A stretch of DNA of 64,000 bases from JBEIGE01 sp040382055 (GCA_040382055.1 JBEIGE010000015.1:1-64000), one strand, 5' to 3'. Counted from the stretch's first letter, positions 33,356-42,469 are shown. Numbers and translations are program-made. Notes: generated by a model from the letters alone, not told the origin.

Positions 33356-33925
33356 CTAGAGGCCAAGCAGTATCCGTCGCATTTTCGGCTCGGAGGTCTT
33401 TTCAGACAACCAGATGCCGAAAAACAAACGGGAAAACTCGGTATCAGGAAACTCCGTAATGACTTGGCCATTGAACATGATACGCGCGCCTTGGCCTGGC
33501 CTGTTAATTCCGGTGATGCTGTCGCCCGGTTTGACATCCGGGAAAGCCGCTTGCATGAGGTTTAACCAGCGTTGGGCTTGTTCTTCTGAAAAATCAGCAA
33601 TACGCCGCATCTCGTCGATCGATCTTTTTGCAATGTCCCGCCCGGTGAATGCGCGCAGGTATTTCAATTCCAACGCGAAGTTGCTTTGCATCAGCTCGGC
33701 CGGCTTGAAACCAGGCTCAGCCCTCAAGGTGGCGTTGTAGACATCAAAACCCCAGAATGTCAGCTTTGCCGTGCCCAATACACGCAGCTGGGCCGGCTCA
33801 GCCTGCGCTGGCGCAACCACTTGGGCCTGTGCTGAAAATGAGAAAAACAGGCAAGAAGCCCATGCCAGTATTAGGCTTCTAGCTACTCTTTTTGTAGCGT
33901 GAATTGCACCACGTCGATGCTGCAT
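33356..33925 (-). CDS. Chalcone-isomerase-like secreted protein
   Basis: This 189-residue protein has a signal peptide (LAWASCLFFSFSAQA) and the bacterial chalcone-isomerase-like pattern: LTFWGFDVYNATL, ALELKYLRAFTGRDIAKRSIDEMRRI, FPDVKPGDSITGINRPGQGARIMFNG. Bacterial members do not act on flavonoids; fatty-acid or lipid binding is likely. The ATG at 33925 lies inside the end of the CFA synthase gene (43-base overlap). The signal-peptide region is encoded partly by a GCTAC-N7-GTAGC repeat, so the true start is uncertain. Confidence 0.75.
   Translation of the reverse strand: MQHRRGAIHATKRVARSLILAWASCLFFSFSAQAQVVAPAQAEPAQLRVLGTAKLTFWGFDVYNATLRAEPGFKPAELMQSNFALELKYLRAFTGRDIAKRSIDEMRRIADFSEEQAQRWLNLMQAAFPDVKPGDSITGINRPGQGARIMFNGQVITEFPDTEFSRLFFGIWLSEKTSEPKMRRILLGL
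33882..33898. repeat. 17-base hairpin GCTAC-N7-GTAGC at the CFA synthase stop codon
   Basis: On the plus strand, GCTAC and GTAGC flank the loop tcttttt. On the coding strand the element supplies the last codons and the TAG stop of the CFA synthase gene, and it also encodes part of the overlapping chalcone-isomerase-like leader. It is the fourth member of this repeat family in the window. Confidence 0.6.
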
Positions 33926-35145
33926 TCGTCGAATGCTGCTTCGCAATAAGCCAGGTAGAACTCCCATAGTCGTGTGAACCTTTCATCAAAACCAAGTTGC
34001 AGAACCCGCTGCTTTTGTGCCATGAAGGCGTGACGCCAGCGTCTGAGTGTTTCAGCATAATCCGGACCAAAACACAATTCATCAACCACCTTGAGCCCGG
34101 CCAGTGCAGCCTGACGCCGGAACTCACTGGGGCTGGGCAGACAACCGCCCGGGAAAATATATTGCTGGATGAAGTCGGTGGAATTGAGATAGCGCTCAAA
34201 CAGCGCATCATCAATCACGATGGATTGAACGCAGGCTCTGCCTCCCGACTTCAACAAGCGATGAATCGCCTGGAAATAAGCCGGCCAGTAGGCTTGACCA
34301 ACGGCTTCGACCATTTCAATTGAACAGATGGCATCAAAGGGGCCATCTTCAATATCGCGGTAATCCTGCAGGCGCAAGTCGGCATGCAAGCCCTGCGCTT
34401 GTGGCTGGTCGATACCCAGACGACTCATCCGGTCCCGGGCGAATTCAAGCTGCTCGGTGCTGAGGGTCACGCCCACCAGATTGGCTTGAAACTCGGTGGT
34501 GGCCATTTCGGCCAGAGCGCCCCAGCCGCAGCCAATTTCCAGCACGCGATGACCCGTCTGGACACCGGCCATGCTCAGGGCACGACGCACTTTGGCCTTT
34601 TGGGCCTGTTGCATTTCCCCATCCAGCCGACCCTCGAACCAGGCAGAGGAGTAATTCATGGTGTCATCCAGCCACAGCTGGTAAAACGCATTGCCGATGT
34701 CGTAATGGGCGTGGATATTTTTCTTGCTGTTGGTTTTGGTATTGCGGTGCAAAAGATGCTTGATGCGGTACATCAGGCGACCCATCCAGCTGCCGTAAAT
34801 CACCTCGTCAACCTCTTGACGGTTGAGGATGAAAAGGCGCAGCAGATCAGCCAGATGCGGGGTACTCCAGTCACCGGCCATATAGCTTTCAGCAAAACCA
34901 ATATCCCCTGACTTCAGGGCCGCTGCAAAAACATTCCAGTTATTCAAAACCAGCGTGGCATGGGGGCCAACGCTGCGCCCGAAATGCTGCACGGTTCCAT
35001 CAGGCAGGTGCAGGTTCAAACTGCCCTGCTGCATACGCTGGAGCAACTTGAACACAGTGCGGGCACTGGCAGGCGCATCTTGCGGAATAGAAACCGCCGA
35101 GGCGCTGGTGTCGGTGTTGGCGGTGGTGGAGGAGCTTGTCATCAT
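33883..35145 (-). CDS. Cyclopropane-fatty-acid-synthase-family methyltransferase
   Basis: This 420-residue SAM-dependent enzyme has an N-terminal lipid-binding domain, then NIHAHYDIGNAFYQLWLDDTMNYSSAWF, the SAM motif VLEIGCGWGALAE near 200, CSIEMVEAVG (bicarbonate-site Glu) and QQYIFPGGCLPS. It methylates unsaturated acyl chains in membrane phospholipids, giving a cyclopropane or a methylated chain. Gene company (FAD oxidoreductase, DUF1365) suggests the second type of chemistry, as in furan-fatty-acid-linked clusters. A stretch rich in Ser/Thr/Ala precedes the fold at residues 1-28. Confidence 0.92.
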   Translation of the reverse strand: MMTSSSTTANTDTSASAVSIPQDAPASARTVFKLLQRMQQGSLNLHLPDGTVQHFGRSVGPHATLVLNNWNVFAAALKSGDIGFAESYMAGDWSTPHLADLLRLFILNRQEVDEVIYGSWMGRLMYRIKHLLHRNTKTNSKKNIHAHYDIGNAFYQLWLDDTMNYSSAWFEGRLDGEMQQAQKAKVRRALSMAGVQTGHRVLEIGCGWGALAEMATTEFQANLVGVTLSTEQLEFARDRMSRLGIDQPQAQGLHADLRLQDYRDIEDGPFDAICSIEMVEAVGQAYWPAYFQAIHRLLKSGGRACVQSIVIDDALFERYLNSTDFIQQYIFPGGCLPSPSEFRRQAALAGLKVVDELCFGPDYAETLRRWRHAFMAQKQRVLQLGFDERFTRLWEFYLAYCEAAFDECSIDVVQFTLQKE

Positions 35146-35158
35146 GGATCGGGAAAAA

Positions 35159-35935
35159 TCAGCGGGTTACAAAATGTTCGGGGGGGGCCGGCTTACTGAA
35201 AAAGGGGTTGCGTTTGCGCCAGAGTTTGAACGCTTGAAGGTGAATGTGAAAAATCACGCCCAGCGTCATGGCCGGGTAGCGCCAAAGCGCTTTTCGCATC
35301 GACTGGCGGCTAATGGGCTCCAACACACCGCTAACGCTGGTCTGAAGCAAGGGGCCGCTGGCATCGTCAAAGTCTATGCGTGCAACGGTGTGCTCAATGC
35401 CGCCGTGCAGCGCACGCATAAAGCGAAACCGGTAGTTTCCCTCGACCTTGCAGAAGGGCGAAACATGAAACACCTTGGCCGCTGTGAGTTCCGCACCAAA
35501 ACGGGGACGATCCAATAGATAGCAGTGGCGCTCACCAAAGGTGTTGTTGACTTCAACCACAATCGCCCGCAGTGTGTTGTCCTGCGCATGGCAATACCAG
35601 AAGCTCACCGGCTTGAAGCTGTAACCCATGACCCGCGGATAACAATGAAGCCAGACTTCACCCTGGGCATCGACGATTCCCTCGCTGAGCAACAAGGCAT
35701 CCAGCCAGGCAAGTGCACCACCCGCCTGGGCCGACCGCCCGTCTCCATGATCCGCTTCATGAAAACTCAGAAGGGCAGGCCGGTTGCAAGCCAGTTCACC
35801 GCTGCCGTGCTGGCGCATGGCGCGCATGGGCAGCATCAAAAAATAGGTGGGGTAGGCAAACGCATGGTGGGTAGGCAGCAAACGGGTGTGCCGTACCTGG
35901 CCGAAGCCCAGCAAGGGTTGGCTCTGCGGGGTCAA
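35159..35935 (-). CDS. DUF1365 family protein
   Basis: This 258-residue protein has the DUF1365 pattern: GQVRHTRLLPTHHAFAYPTYFLMLPM, then YPRVMGYSFKPVSFWYCH and FHVSPFCKVEGNYRFRF. The function is not established. The family is almost always encoded between a FAD-dependent oxidoreductase and a CFA-type methyltransferase, exactly as here. It overlaps the oxidoreductase gene by 4 bases and lies 13 bases before the CFA gene. Confidence 0.9.
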   Translation of the reverse strand: MTPQSQPLLGFGQVRHTRLLPTHHAFAYPTYFLMLPMRAMRQHGSGELACNRPALLSFHEADHGDGRSAQAGGALAWLDALLLSEGIVDAQGEVWLHCYPRVMGYSFKPVSFWYCHAQDNTLRAIVVEVNNTFGERHCYLLDRPRFGAELTAAKVFHVSPFCKVEGNYRFRFMRALHGGIEHTVARIDFDDASGPLLQTSVSGVLEPISRQSMRKALWRYPAMTLGVIFHIHLQAFKLWRKRNPFFSKPAPPEHFVTR

Positions 35936-37233
35936 TTGACCGCTCCGGTACTCAGCTGCATCGAATCGAGCAACTGCTTGGTCGCGTTCAAGCCGGCCTT
36001 GAGCCCATCCTCATGAAAGCCATAACCCATCCAGGCACCGCAATAAAACGTGTGTTGTTGGCCTTGCAGCGCAGGCATGCGGGTTTGTGCCTGAATGGCG
36101 GCGACATCAAACACTGGGTGTGCGTAGTCAAATTCGCCAAGAATGCACTCAGGTCGGATTGTTTGTAACGGGTTCAAGGACACCACCACGGGCTGCGCAA
36201 AAGGAATGGGCTGGAGCTTGTTGATCAGGTAATGCAGGCAAACACCACCATTTTGCTCGGACGTTGTGGGTGCACTCTCGTAATTCCAGGCGGCCCAGGC
36301 AAGACGCCTGGCCGGCAACACCGAGCTGTCCGTGTGCAGAATGGCCCGGTTGGGCTGGTAACGAATGGCTCCCAGGGTCTGAACCTCGTCAGGGCTTGGG
36401 GTTTCAAGCAAGGCCAGCGCCTGATCAGAGTGGGTCGCAATGATGACTTTGTCAAAACGCTCATCGCCTGCAGCTGTAGAAATAAGCACACCCTGGCTGT
36501 CACGGCGAATGTGCCGCACCGGGGTGTTGAGCCGTTTGTCCGGCAGCGTCGCAATGATTTTGTCAACGTAATGCCGTGCACCCCCCTTGACTGTCCACCA
36601 GCGGGGCCGGTCATTGACCTGGATCAGGCCATGGTTGTGACAAAAACGCACCATGGTCGAGACCGGAAATTGCATCATTTGTGCAGTGGGGCAGCTCCAG
36701 ATGCAGCCCATCATGGGCAAGAAGTACCAGTTGCGGAACTCTTGGGAAAACTGGTGCTGGTCAAGAAACTGGCCCAGGGGTTGGGTCATGGCGTCAGCCT
36801 TGCCGCTCAAAGCCAGACTGGAAGCCAACTGGTTAAAGCGCAGAATTTCGCGCAGCATGGCGATAAAGCGCCAATTCAAAAGGTTGCTGCGCTGGGCAAA
36901 CACGGTATTGAGGTTCGCTCCGTTCCATTCCAAGGTGCGCCGCCCACCAGAAGCGGCCTTGACAGAAAAAGACATGTCGCTCAGCGCGGTCTCCACGCCC
37001 AGCTCAGCAAAAAGCCCGATGAGATGCGGATAGGTACGTTCATTGAAGACCAAAAACCCCGTGTCAACGCCATGCGTGACCAGTCCTTCCGGGGTTGGCA
37101 GGGTAATGTCTACGGTGTGGGTATGGCCACCAAAATAGCTTTCGGATTCAAACAGCGTCAGCTCCGCCCGCCCCCGCAATGCGTGGGCACAGGCCAGTCC
37201 GGAAATACCTGAGCCAACAATGGCAATCTTCAT
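35932..37233 (-). CDS. NAD(P)/FAD-dependent oxidoreductase, first gene of the CFA operon
   Basis: This 433-residue flavoprotein of the amine-oxidase type has the dinucleotide loop IVGSGISGLACAHAL at the N-terminus, FESESYFGGHTHTVDI and a C-terminal FAD-contact GAWMGYGFHEDGLKAGL. Relatives form the first enzyme of DUF1365-CFA operons and are thought to act on acyl chains. ATG 37233 is the obvious start. Eight genes follow each other on this strand with overlaps or short gaps down to 30190. No RpoE/ChrR pair lies upstream, where a GNAT gene is found instead. Confidence 0.9.
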   Translation of the reverse strand: MKIAIVGSGISGLACAHALRGRAELTLFESESYFGGHTHTVDITLPTPEGLVTHGVDTGFLVFNERTYPHLIGLFAELGVETALSDMSFSVKAASGGRRTLEWNGANLNTVFAQRSNLLNWRFIAMLREILRFNQLASSLALSGKADAMTQPLGQFLDQHQFSQEFRNWYFLPMMGCIWSCPTAQMMQFPVSTMVRFCHNHGLIQVNDRPRWWTVKGGARHYVDKIIATLPDKRLNTPVRHIRRDSQGVLISTAAGDERFDKVIIATHSDQALALLETPSPDEVQTLGAIRYQPNRAILHTDSSVLPARRLAWAAWNYESAPTTSEQNGGVCLHYLINKLQPIPFAQPVVVSLNPLQTIRPECILGEFDYAHPVFDVAAIQAQTRMPALQGQQHTFYCGAWMGYGFHEDGLKAGLNATKQLLDSMQLSTGAVN

Positions 37234-37337
37234 GGGTGTGTGGAGAAATCGATAAGGCCGGTCAGCATAGCAAAATCCATGTGGCTATTGAGACTCAAGC
37301 CAAAATGACCCCTTGCAGGCCCCTGAGCAAAGCCGGC

Positions 37338-37808
37338 TCAGGCAATGGCTCGTTTAAGCCGGATCTCCTCAATCCGGACGGCTGCAGCACTGACAGTGCG
37401 CGCTGACGACAGCTCTCGCTTGAAGCCGGCGAGTTCATGAAAACGCAATGCCCTGTCCTCGTTCAGGGGCACCCAGACGGTCACCTGGGTACAGCCCTCC
37501 TCTTCCAGACCTTCACGCGCAGCGTCCCACAGCATCAAGCCAGCGCCGGTTCCCCAATGACTGGGCAGTACATAGATGGCCCAAAGTTCACCCACGGTAT
37601 TTTTACTACCCGGATCCCGGGACCGGTCAAACCCGACAAAACCAATGATGGTGTCACCCTCCAGTACCACCACAACCTGCGGCTCGCCATATTCAATGGC
37701 ATCTCGCCAAATATCCAGACGCTTGGGCGTTTTTGCCACGGTGGCATGGATCTCGGAGACTGCGTTGGCGTCTTTTGGACTTGCAGGTCGAACGGTGTAA
37801 GTGGTCAT
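37338..37808 (-). CDS. GNAT family N-acetyltransferase
   Basis: This 156-residue GNAT-fold protein has TTYTVRPASPKDANAVSEIH at the start, the ELWAIYVLPSHWGTGAGLML acetyl-CoA segment near residue 85, and LRFHELAGFKRE. Substrate unknown. ATG 37808 is chosen because the fold begins there; the longer frame to 37898 runs into the divergent cyclase promoter. It is on the same strand as the CFA operon, 104 bases upstream of it. Confidence 0.85.
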   Translation of the reverse strand: MTTYTVRPASPKDANAVSEIHATVAKTPKRLDIWRDAIEYGEPQVVVVLEGDTIIGFVGFDRSRDPGSKNTVGELWAIYVLPSHWGTGAGLMLWDAAREGLEEEGCTQVTVWVPLNEDRALRFHELAGFKRELSSARTVSAAAVRIEEIRLKRAIA

Positions 37809-37903
37809 TGTGGAGATCAACAAGCGCAGGGAAAACGATGGACTGAGGAATTGGAGCGCGGCGATAATAACCCATACATGCTTTAGATCTTCCGCCAAAG
37901 CCC

Positions 37904-38860
37904 ATGTCCGAAGTCACCATTGTTTTTGCAGACCTGACAGGAAGCACCGGGATTTTCGAATCGCTTGGCAACAGCAAGGCGGCTGAAGTGGTATCGCATA
38001 CAACCCAATGGATAGGTCAGATCTGCCAAGCCCGCGGTGGACGGGTGATCAAGTACCTTGGTGACGGTGTACTCATGTCTTTCGACGATAACAGTGCCGG
38101 TGTTCAGGCTGCCACTGAGATCCAACGCCTTCACGCCCAACGTATCTCCAGTTGGCCGGACAACCTGAAGATGCAAATCAAGATAGGCATGGCTCGCGGG
38201 GATGTGGTGCTGCAGGATGGCGATTGTTTTGGAGACGCTGTCAATGTCGCCTCCCGCTTGAGCGACCTGTCCGGAGCTGATCAGATTTTCGTGACCAAGG
38301 CGGTCATCGATGCGCTGGCCCCTGGAAGCCAGGTGCTGAGCAGGCATCTCGGCCCGATGAGTGTGCGCGGTAAAAGTGAACAAATACCGGTGTACCGCAT
38401 CGAATGGCAGGAGGATGAATTACCTGAACTCCTGACGGTTCAGCCGGACCTAGAAGCCTACGGTGCCGGGGGTCAGGCGCTGAGCGTTCAGATTGAACTC
38501 ACTTGCCAGAACGTCAGCAGAACCTTTGACGCGGACGACCTTCCGATTTTTTTGGGCCGGGGCGGTGATGCGCAGTTTCTGGTGAAAGACCCCCGCGTTT
38601 CACGCCTGCACTGCAAAATCAAACTTTACGGCGATGTGTTCTTTCTTGAAGATATCAGCAGCTTTGGCACCTGGGTCAGATTTTCAGGCAGCGATTCGGT
38701 GATTGCCTTGCGTCGCCAGGAATGCGCGCTTGTGGCAGAAGGCACCCTGGCGCTTGGGTGTTCATTCGATGACATCAGCGCCCCCCTGGTGAAATACCGG
38801 ATTTTCAATTCACACCTGCCTACTGCGCCTGTGAAAATGGACACTCCTGAAATCAATTGA
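37904..38860 (+). CDS. Class III nucleotide cyclase fused to an FHA domain
   Basis: This 318-residue cytoplasmic protein has residues 1-165 as a class III cyclase domain, with metal-binding FADLTGST and KYLGDGVLMSF (two Asp, base-selecting Lys) and the transition-state GDAVNVASRL (Asn, Arg). All catalytic features are present, so cAMP synthesis is plausible. Residues about 210-285 are an FHA domain: FLGRGGDAQFLV, VSRLHCKI and LEDISSFGTWV, the phosphothreonine-binding pattern. The order (catalytic first, FHA last) implies control by a Ser/Thr kinase, none of which is in the window. An AMP-ligase gene follows 9 bases later. Confidence 0.9.
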   Translation: MSEVTIVFADLTGSTGIFESLGNSKAAEVVSHTTQWIGQICQARGGRVIKYLGDGVLMSFDDNSAGVQAATEIQRLHAQRISSWPDNLKMQIKIGMARGDVVLQDGDCFGDAVNVASRLSDLSGADQIFVTKAVIDALAPGSQVLSRHLGPMSVRGKSEQIPVYRIEWQEDELPELLTVQPDLEAYGAGGQALSVQIELTCQNVSRTFDADDLPIFLGRGGDAQFLVKDPRVSRLHCKIKLYGDVFFLEDISSFGTWVRFSGSDSVIALRRQECALVAEGTLALGCSFDDISAPLVKYRIFNSHLPTAPVKMDTPEIN

Positions 38861-38869
38861 GTACGCATC

Positions 38870-40417
38870 ATGGATATCACACAGCTTGAGTTCGCGCTCA
38901 TCCCCGACCTCATTGCTGCGCACGCTCGTGCCGACGCCCACCGGCTTGCACTGACGGACCCGGACACTTCCCTGAGTTATGGCCAGCTGGATGCCTTGAT
39001 GGACCGCATTGCAACCAGCTTGCAAGCTGCAGGACTGGTCCCCGGGGAGTCAATAGCAATTTGCGCCAGCGCTTCTGTGGCTTACGCCGCCGTATTTCTG
39101 GGCGCTCTGAGGGCAGGCATCGTCGTTGCACCGCTCGCACCGGGCTCCCCAGAGCTGATTCTGCAACGCATGCTTGAAGATTCAGGCGCGCAATTGCTTT
39201 TCACCGATCAGGCTTCATCAGCCTCGCTGAACTCAACGTGGAAGCCCCAGCTTGTGCGCATTGCGCTCGATGGCTCTTGCGCAGGTGTTCCACTGGACGC
39301 GTGGTTATCCAAAGAGCAAAGCAAACCTGCGGTGGCCCCGATTGGCCCGGCGCATCCTCTGAACATCATCTACTCGTCGGGTACGACGGGTGAGCCCAAA
39401 GGCATTGTGCAGCCGCATGGCATGCGTTGGGCCCATGTGCGCCGGGGTGCTGCATACGGTTATGGCCCTCAAAGCCGCACCCTTTTGTCCACACCGCTGT
39501 ACTCCAACACCACCCTGGTTGTTTTTTTCCCGGCCATCGCGTTTGGCGGGCACATTGTGCTGATGCCTAAATTTGAGGCTTTGGCCTATTTGAAACTGGC
39601 ACAAACCCAGCAGATCACCCACACCATGCTGGTTCCTGTTCAATATCAAAGGATCATGGCGCGACCCGAGTTTGACACCTTCGACCTGAGTCACTTCCAC
39701 ATGAAGTTTTCAACCAGCGCCCCCTTCTCGGCCGCGCTCAAGGCAGATGTGCTCCAGCGCTGGCCTGGTGGTCTGGTTGAGTTTTACGGCATGACCGAGG
39801 GGGGAGGAACCTGTATTCTGGAAGCCCACCGCAACCCTGAAAAATTGCACACAGTGGGACAACCAGCCGCAGGTCATGACATCCGCCTGATTGACGAGCA
39901 AGGCAAGGAAGTTCCAGGCGGCCAGGCCGGGGAAGTTGTGGGTCACTCGGCAGGCATGATGAAGGGCTACCACCGGCAACCGGAAAAAACCCGTGAGGCG
40001 GAATGGTTCGATCCGCAGGGCAAGCGGTTTATCCGCACTGGTGACATCGGCCGCTTTGATGAGCAGGGCTTCTTGACCCTGTTTGACCGGAAAAAGGACA
40101 TGATCATTTCGGGTGGATTCAATATTTACCCCAGTGATCTGGAGGCTGAACTCAAGCTGCATCCGGATGTCCATGAGTGCGCAGTGGTTGGCGTTCCCAG
40201 CGACATCTGGGGTGAGACCCCTGTCGCGTTCGTGGTTTCAAAAACCGGGGTGACAACAAGCAATCAGGCCATGCTGGAATGGCTCAACTCACGGGTGGGT
40301 AAAACACAGCGCTTGTCGGGCCTGAACCAAGTTGATGAACTGCCCCGCAGTGCCATAGGCAAAGTACTCAAGCGCGAACTGCGGGAAACGTATCAGGCGC
40401 AACGCAGCGCCGGCTAA
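38870..40417 (+). CDS. AMP-dependent acyl-CoA synthetase/ligase
   Basis: This 515-residue adenylate-forming enzyme has the P-loop IIYSSGTTGEPKGIVQPHG near residue 165, the VEFYGMTEGGG motif, the hinge TGDIGRFDEQGFLTLFDRKKDMI and the C-terminal catalytic Lys in RSAIGKVLKREL. It activates a carboxylic acid to its CoA thioester through an acyl-AMP. The chain preference is not evident. It starts 9 bases after the cyclase-FHA gene; whether they share a purpose is unclear. A Bug-type binding protein gene converges from the other side. Confidence 0.92.
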   Translation: MDITQLEFALIPDLIAAHARADAHRLALTDPDTSLSYGQLDALMDRIATSLQAAGLVPGESIAICASASVAYAAVFLGALRAGIVVAPLAPGSPELILQRMLEDSGAQLLFTDQASSASLNSTWKPQLVRIALDGSCAGVPLDAWLSKEQSKPAVAPIGPAHPLNIIYSSGTTGEPKGIVQPHGMRWAHVRRGAAYGYGPQSRTLLSTPLYSNTTLVVFFPAIAFGGHIVLMPKFEALAYLKLAQTQQITHTMLVPVQYQRIMARPEFDTFDLSHFHMKFSTSAPFSAALKADVLQRWPGGLVEFYGMTEGGGTCILEAHRNPEKLHTVGQPAAGHDIRLIDEQGKEVPGGQAGEVVGHSAGMMKGYHRQPEKTREAEWFDPQGKRFIRTGDIGRFDEQGFLTLFDRKKDMIISGGFNIYPSDLEAELKLHPDVHECAVVGVPSDIWGETPVAFVVSKTGVTTSNQAMLEWLNSRVGKTQRLSGLNQVDELPRSAIGKVLKRELRETYQAQRSAG

Positions 40418-40447
40418 ACGTTCTGGGCAAGGTTGTGGATCTGCTTC

Positions 40448-41422
40448 TCAGTCAATTTTGACGCCAGCATCCTTCACCAGTTTGCCCCAGAATTTCGCAT
40501 CTTCAGCCAGGAAAGCCGTGAAGTTCTCTGGCGATGAAGACAAGGACACCTCGGTTCCCTCGCGGGCAAGTGCCGCTTTGACTGAAGGCTGTTGTAACGC
40601 CAGCTGCGTTGCATCAAAAAGCTTTTTGATGATCGGAGCGGGTGTTCCTGCTGGAACAAAAAAACCATACCAGAACTCAATGGCGTAATCTGGCAGGCCC
40701 GCCTCTTTCATGCCGGGCAAATCGGGCACCAGGGCTGTACGCTCGCGGGTGCTCACCGCCAGTCCACGCAGACGACCGGCTGTCACCATGGGCAACACCG
40801 AAGGTGGGGTGCCAAAGGTGAGCTGCGTATCGCCGGCAATGACGGACTGAATCGCGGGACCACCTCCCCTGAACGGTATATGAACCATATCGACGCCAGA
40901 AATCTGGCTGAACAGGGCAGCACCCAGATGCGGTGCCGAACCATTGCCCGAAGTGGCGTAGTTCAAGGTACCTGGCGCTTTCTTGGCACGGGCGATCAGA
41001 TCGCTCACAGACGTGATTCCACTGGCCGGACTGGCTGCAATTACCAAAGGAGAGCTGGTGACTTTACTTACGGCAAGGAAGTCCCGTGGCGTGTAGCCCA
41101 GTTTCGGGTTGAGCGCTGGATTCACGGAAATACTGCTGGGGCTGGCGATGAGAACGGTGTAACCATCGGGCGCGGACCTTGCCACGGCTTCAGCTGCAAT
41201 GCTGGAGCCGGCACCGGCCCGGTTCTCAATCACGATGGGCTGGCCCAGTGCGCGCCCCAGAGAATCGCCCACGGTGCGCGCCACATAGTCAGCAGCGCCA
41301 CCGGGAGCAAAACCAACCACCAGTTTGATTGGTTTGTTGGGGTAGGCCGAGGTCTGGGCAAAACCCTGGGCAGGGCCCATGGCGACAACCAGTGAAGCGG
41401 CAAGCAGGTACAAGTTCTTCAT
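40448..41422 (-). CDS. Tripartite tricarboxylate transporter (Bug family) substrate-binding protein
   Basis: This 324-residue periplasmic protein has a signal peptide ending near GFAQT, then the Bug pattern YPNKPIKLVVGFAPGGAADYVAR, NRAGAGSSIAAEAVARSAPDGYTVL, ATSGNGSAPHLGA and HIPFRGGGPAIQ. Burkholderiales encode dozens of such proteins, mostly without transport partners nearby, as here. It lies 66 bases downstream of the MDR gene and may belong to the CoA-transferase operon, perhaps binding its carboxylate substrate. Confidence 0.92.
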   Translation of the reverse strand: MKNLYLLAASLVVAMGPAQGFAQTSAYPNKPIKLVVGFAPGGAADYVARTVGDSLGRALGQPIVIENRAGAGSSIAAEAVARSAPDGYTVLIASPSSISVNPALNPKLGYTPRDFLAVSKVTSSPLVIAASPASGITSVSDLIARAKKAPGTLNYATSGNGSAPHLGAALFSQISGVDMVHIPFRGGGPAIQSVIAGDTQLTFGTPPSVLPMVTAGRLRGLAVSTRERTALVPDLPGMKEAGLPDYAIEFWYGFFVPAGTPAPIIKKLFDATQLALQQPSVKAALAREGTEVSLSSSPENFTAFLAEDAKFWGKLVKDAGVKID

Positions 41423-41488
41423 AAGACAACCTCAGCAAAAATTTGACATGGTCAGAGTTAACACGCCCGGAATCAGGGTAACAGACGC

Positions 41489-42469
41489 TTAGGGCAACAC
41501 ACGCAACACAATTTTTCCCAAATGGGCGTTCGACTCCATCAGGGATTTTGCTTGCGCCAACTCATTGAAAGCAAAAACCTGATCAATGACCGGCTTGATT
41601 TTTCCAGCTGCAAACAGTGGCAACACATCGGCCATGAAGCCTGGCAGACCTTGGGCACGCTGCTCAGGGCTGCGCAGCTTGTTGGAAACGCCATACAGGG
41701 TCAGTCGCTTGGCATGCAGGGCTTCAATGTCCATGTCTGCATGGAGCACGCCATCCACATAGCCCACGGTGGCCAGACGCCCTTCAAAAGCCAACGCACG
41801 CACACACTCGGCAAAGACGGAACCACCTACGCTGTTGACAACCAGGTTAACGCCCTTGCCCTGGGTAGCCGCGGTGGTGGCATCCAGAAAATCCGGCTTG
41901 CGTGTGCAAATGCCCAAATCCAGGCCCAGCAATTTCAATTTTTCCAATTTCGCGGCAGAACCGGACGTGCCGATGACTTTGGCGCCCATGGCCTTGGCCA
42001 GCTGAATACTGGCAACGCCAACGCCTGAGGAGGCCCCGGTAACCAGCACCCATTCATCCGCCTTGAGATGACCTTGCTGAACCAGAATGTCATAGACAAC
42101 CAAAAACGCCAGGGGAATGCTGGCCGCCTCTTCCATACTCAGGCTATCAGGTACGGGCATGATCTCGCGCGCGCCCATCAGGACATAGTGTGCAAATGCG
42201 CCAGGGCAACGGCCCATGACGCGGTCGCCCGGCTTGACGTGATGAACACCTTCGCCGCAGCTCACCACCTCGCCAGCAGCTTCCATACCCACGGCCTTGG
42301 CAGCACCCCCCGCGCCATGGAGTCCGTGACCCAAAATAAACTCACCCCGGTTCAAGCCAGCTGCATGCACCCGAACCACTACCTGCTGGGAACCCGGCTT
42401 GGGAATATCCATCTCTCGCAGCTCAAGCTCAGCGTGCCCCTCTTTGACTTGCATCCAATACGATTTCAT
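41489..42469 (-). CDS. Quinone oxidoreductase-like medium-chain dehydrogenase
   Basis: This is a 326-residue MDR-fold protein. GLNRGEFILGHG, AAGEVVSCGEGVHHVKPGDRVMG and the NADPH loop VTGASSGVGVASIQLAKAMG are present. The catalytic and structural zinc Cys clusters are absent, as in zeta-crystallin-like quinone or enoyl reductases. ATG 42469 is chosen because AAAGGA lies about 9 bases upstream; the longer frame overlaps the enoyl-CoA hydratase end. It is the third gene of the 44516-41489 operon. Confidence 0.88.
   Translation of the reverse strand: MKSYWMQVKEGHAELELREMDIPKPGSQQVVVRVHAAGLNRGEFILGHGLHGAGGAAKAVGMEAAGEVVSCGEGVHHVKPGDRVMGRCPGAFAHYVLMGAREIMPVPDSLSMEEAASIPLAFLVVYDILVQQGHLKADEWVLVTGASSGVGVASIQLAKAMGAKVIGTSGSAAKLEKLKLLGLDLGICTRKPDFLDATTAATQGKGVNLVVNSVGGSVFAECVRALAFEGRLATVGYVDGVLHADMDIEALHAKRLTLYGVSNKLRSPEQRAQGLPGFMADVLPLFAAGKIKPVIDQVFAFNELAQAKSLMESNAHLGKIVLRVLP

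Noticed and set aside
36232..37212. 326-residue plus-strand frame
   Set aside because: Antisense to the FAD oxidoreductase gene, which carries a clear dinucleotide-binding motif.
40448..41422. Complete tripartite tricarboxylate transporter
   Set aside because: Only the binding protein is present here and at 56252; no TctA/TctB membrane genes occur in the window.
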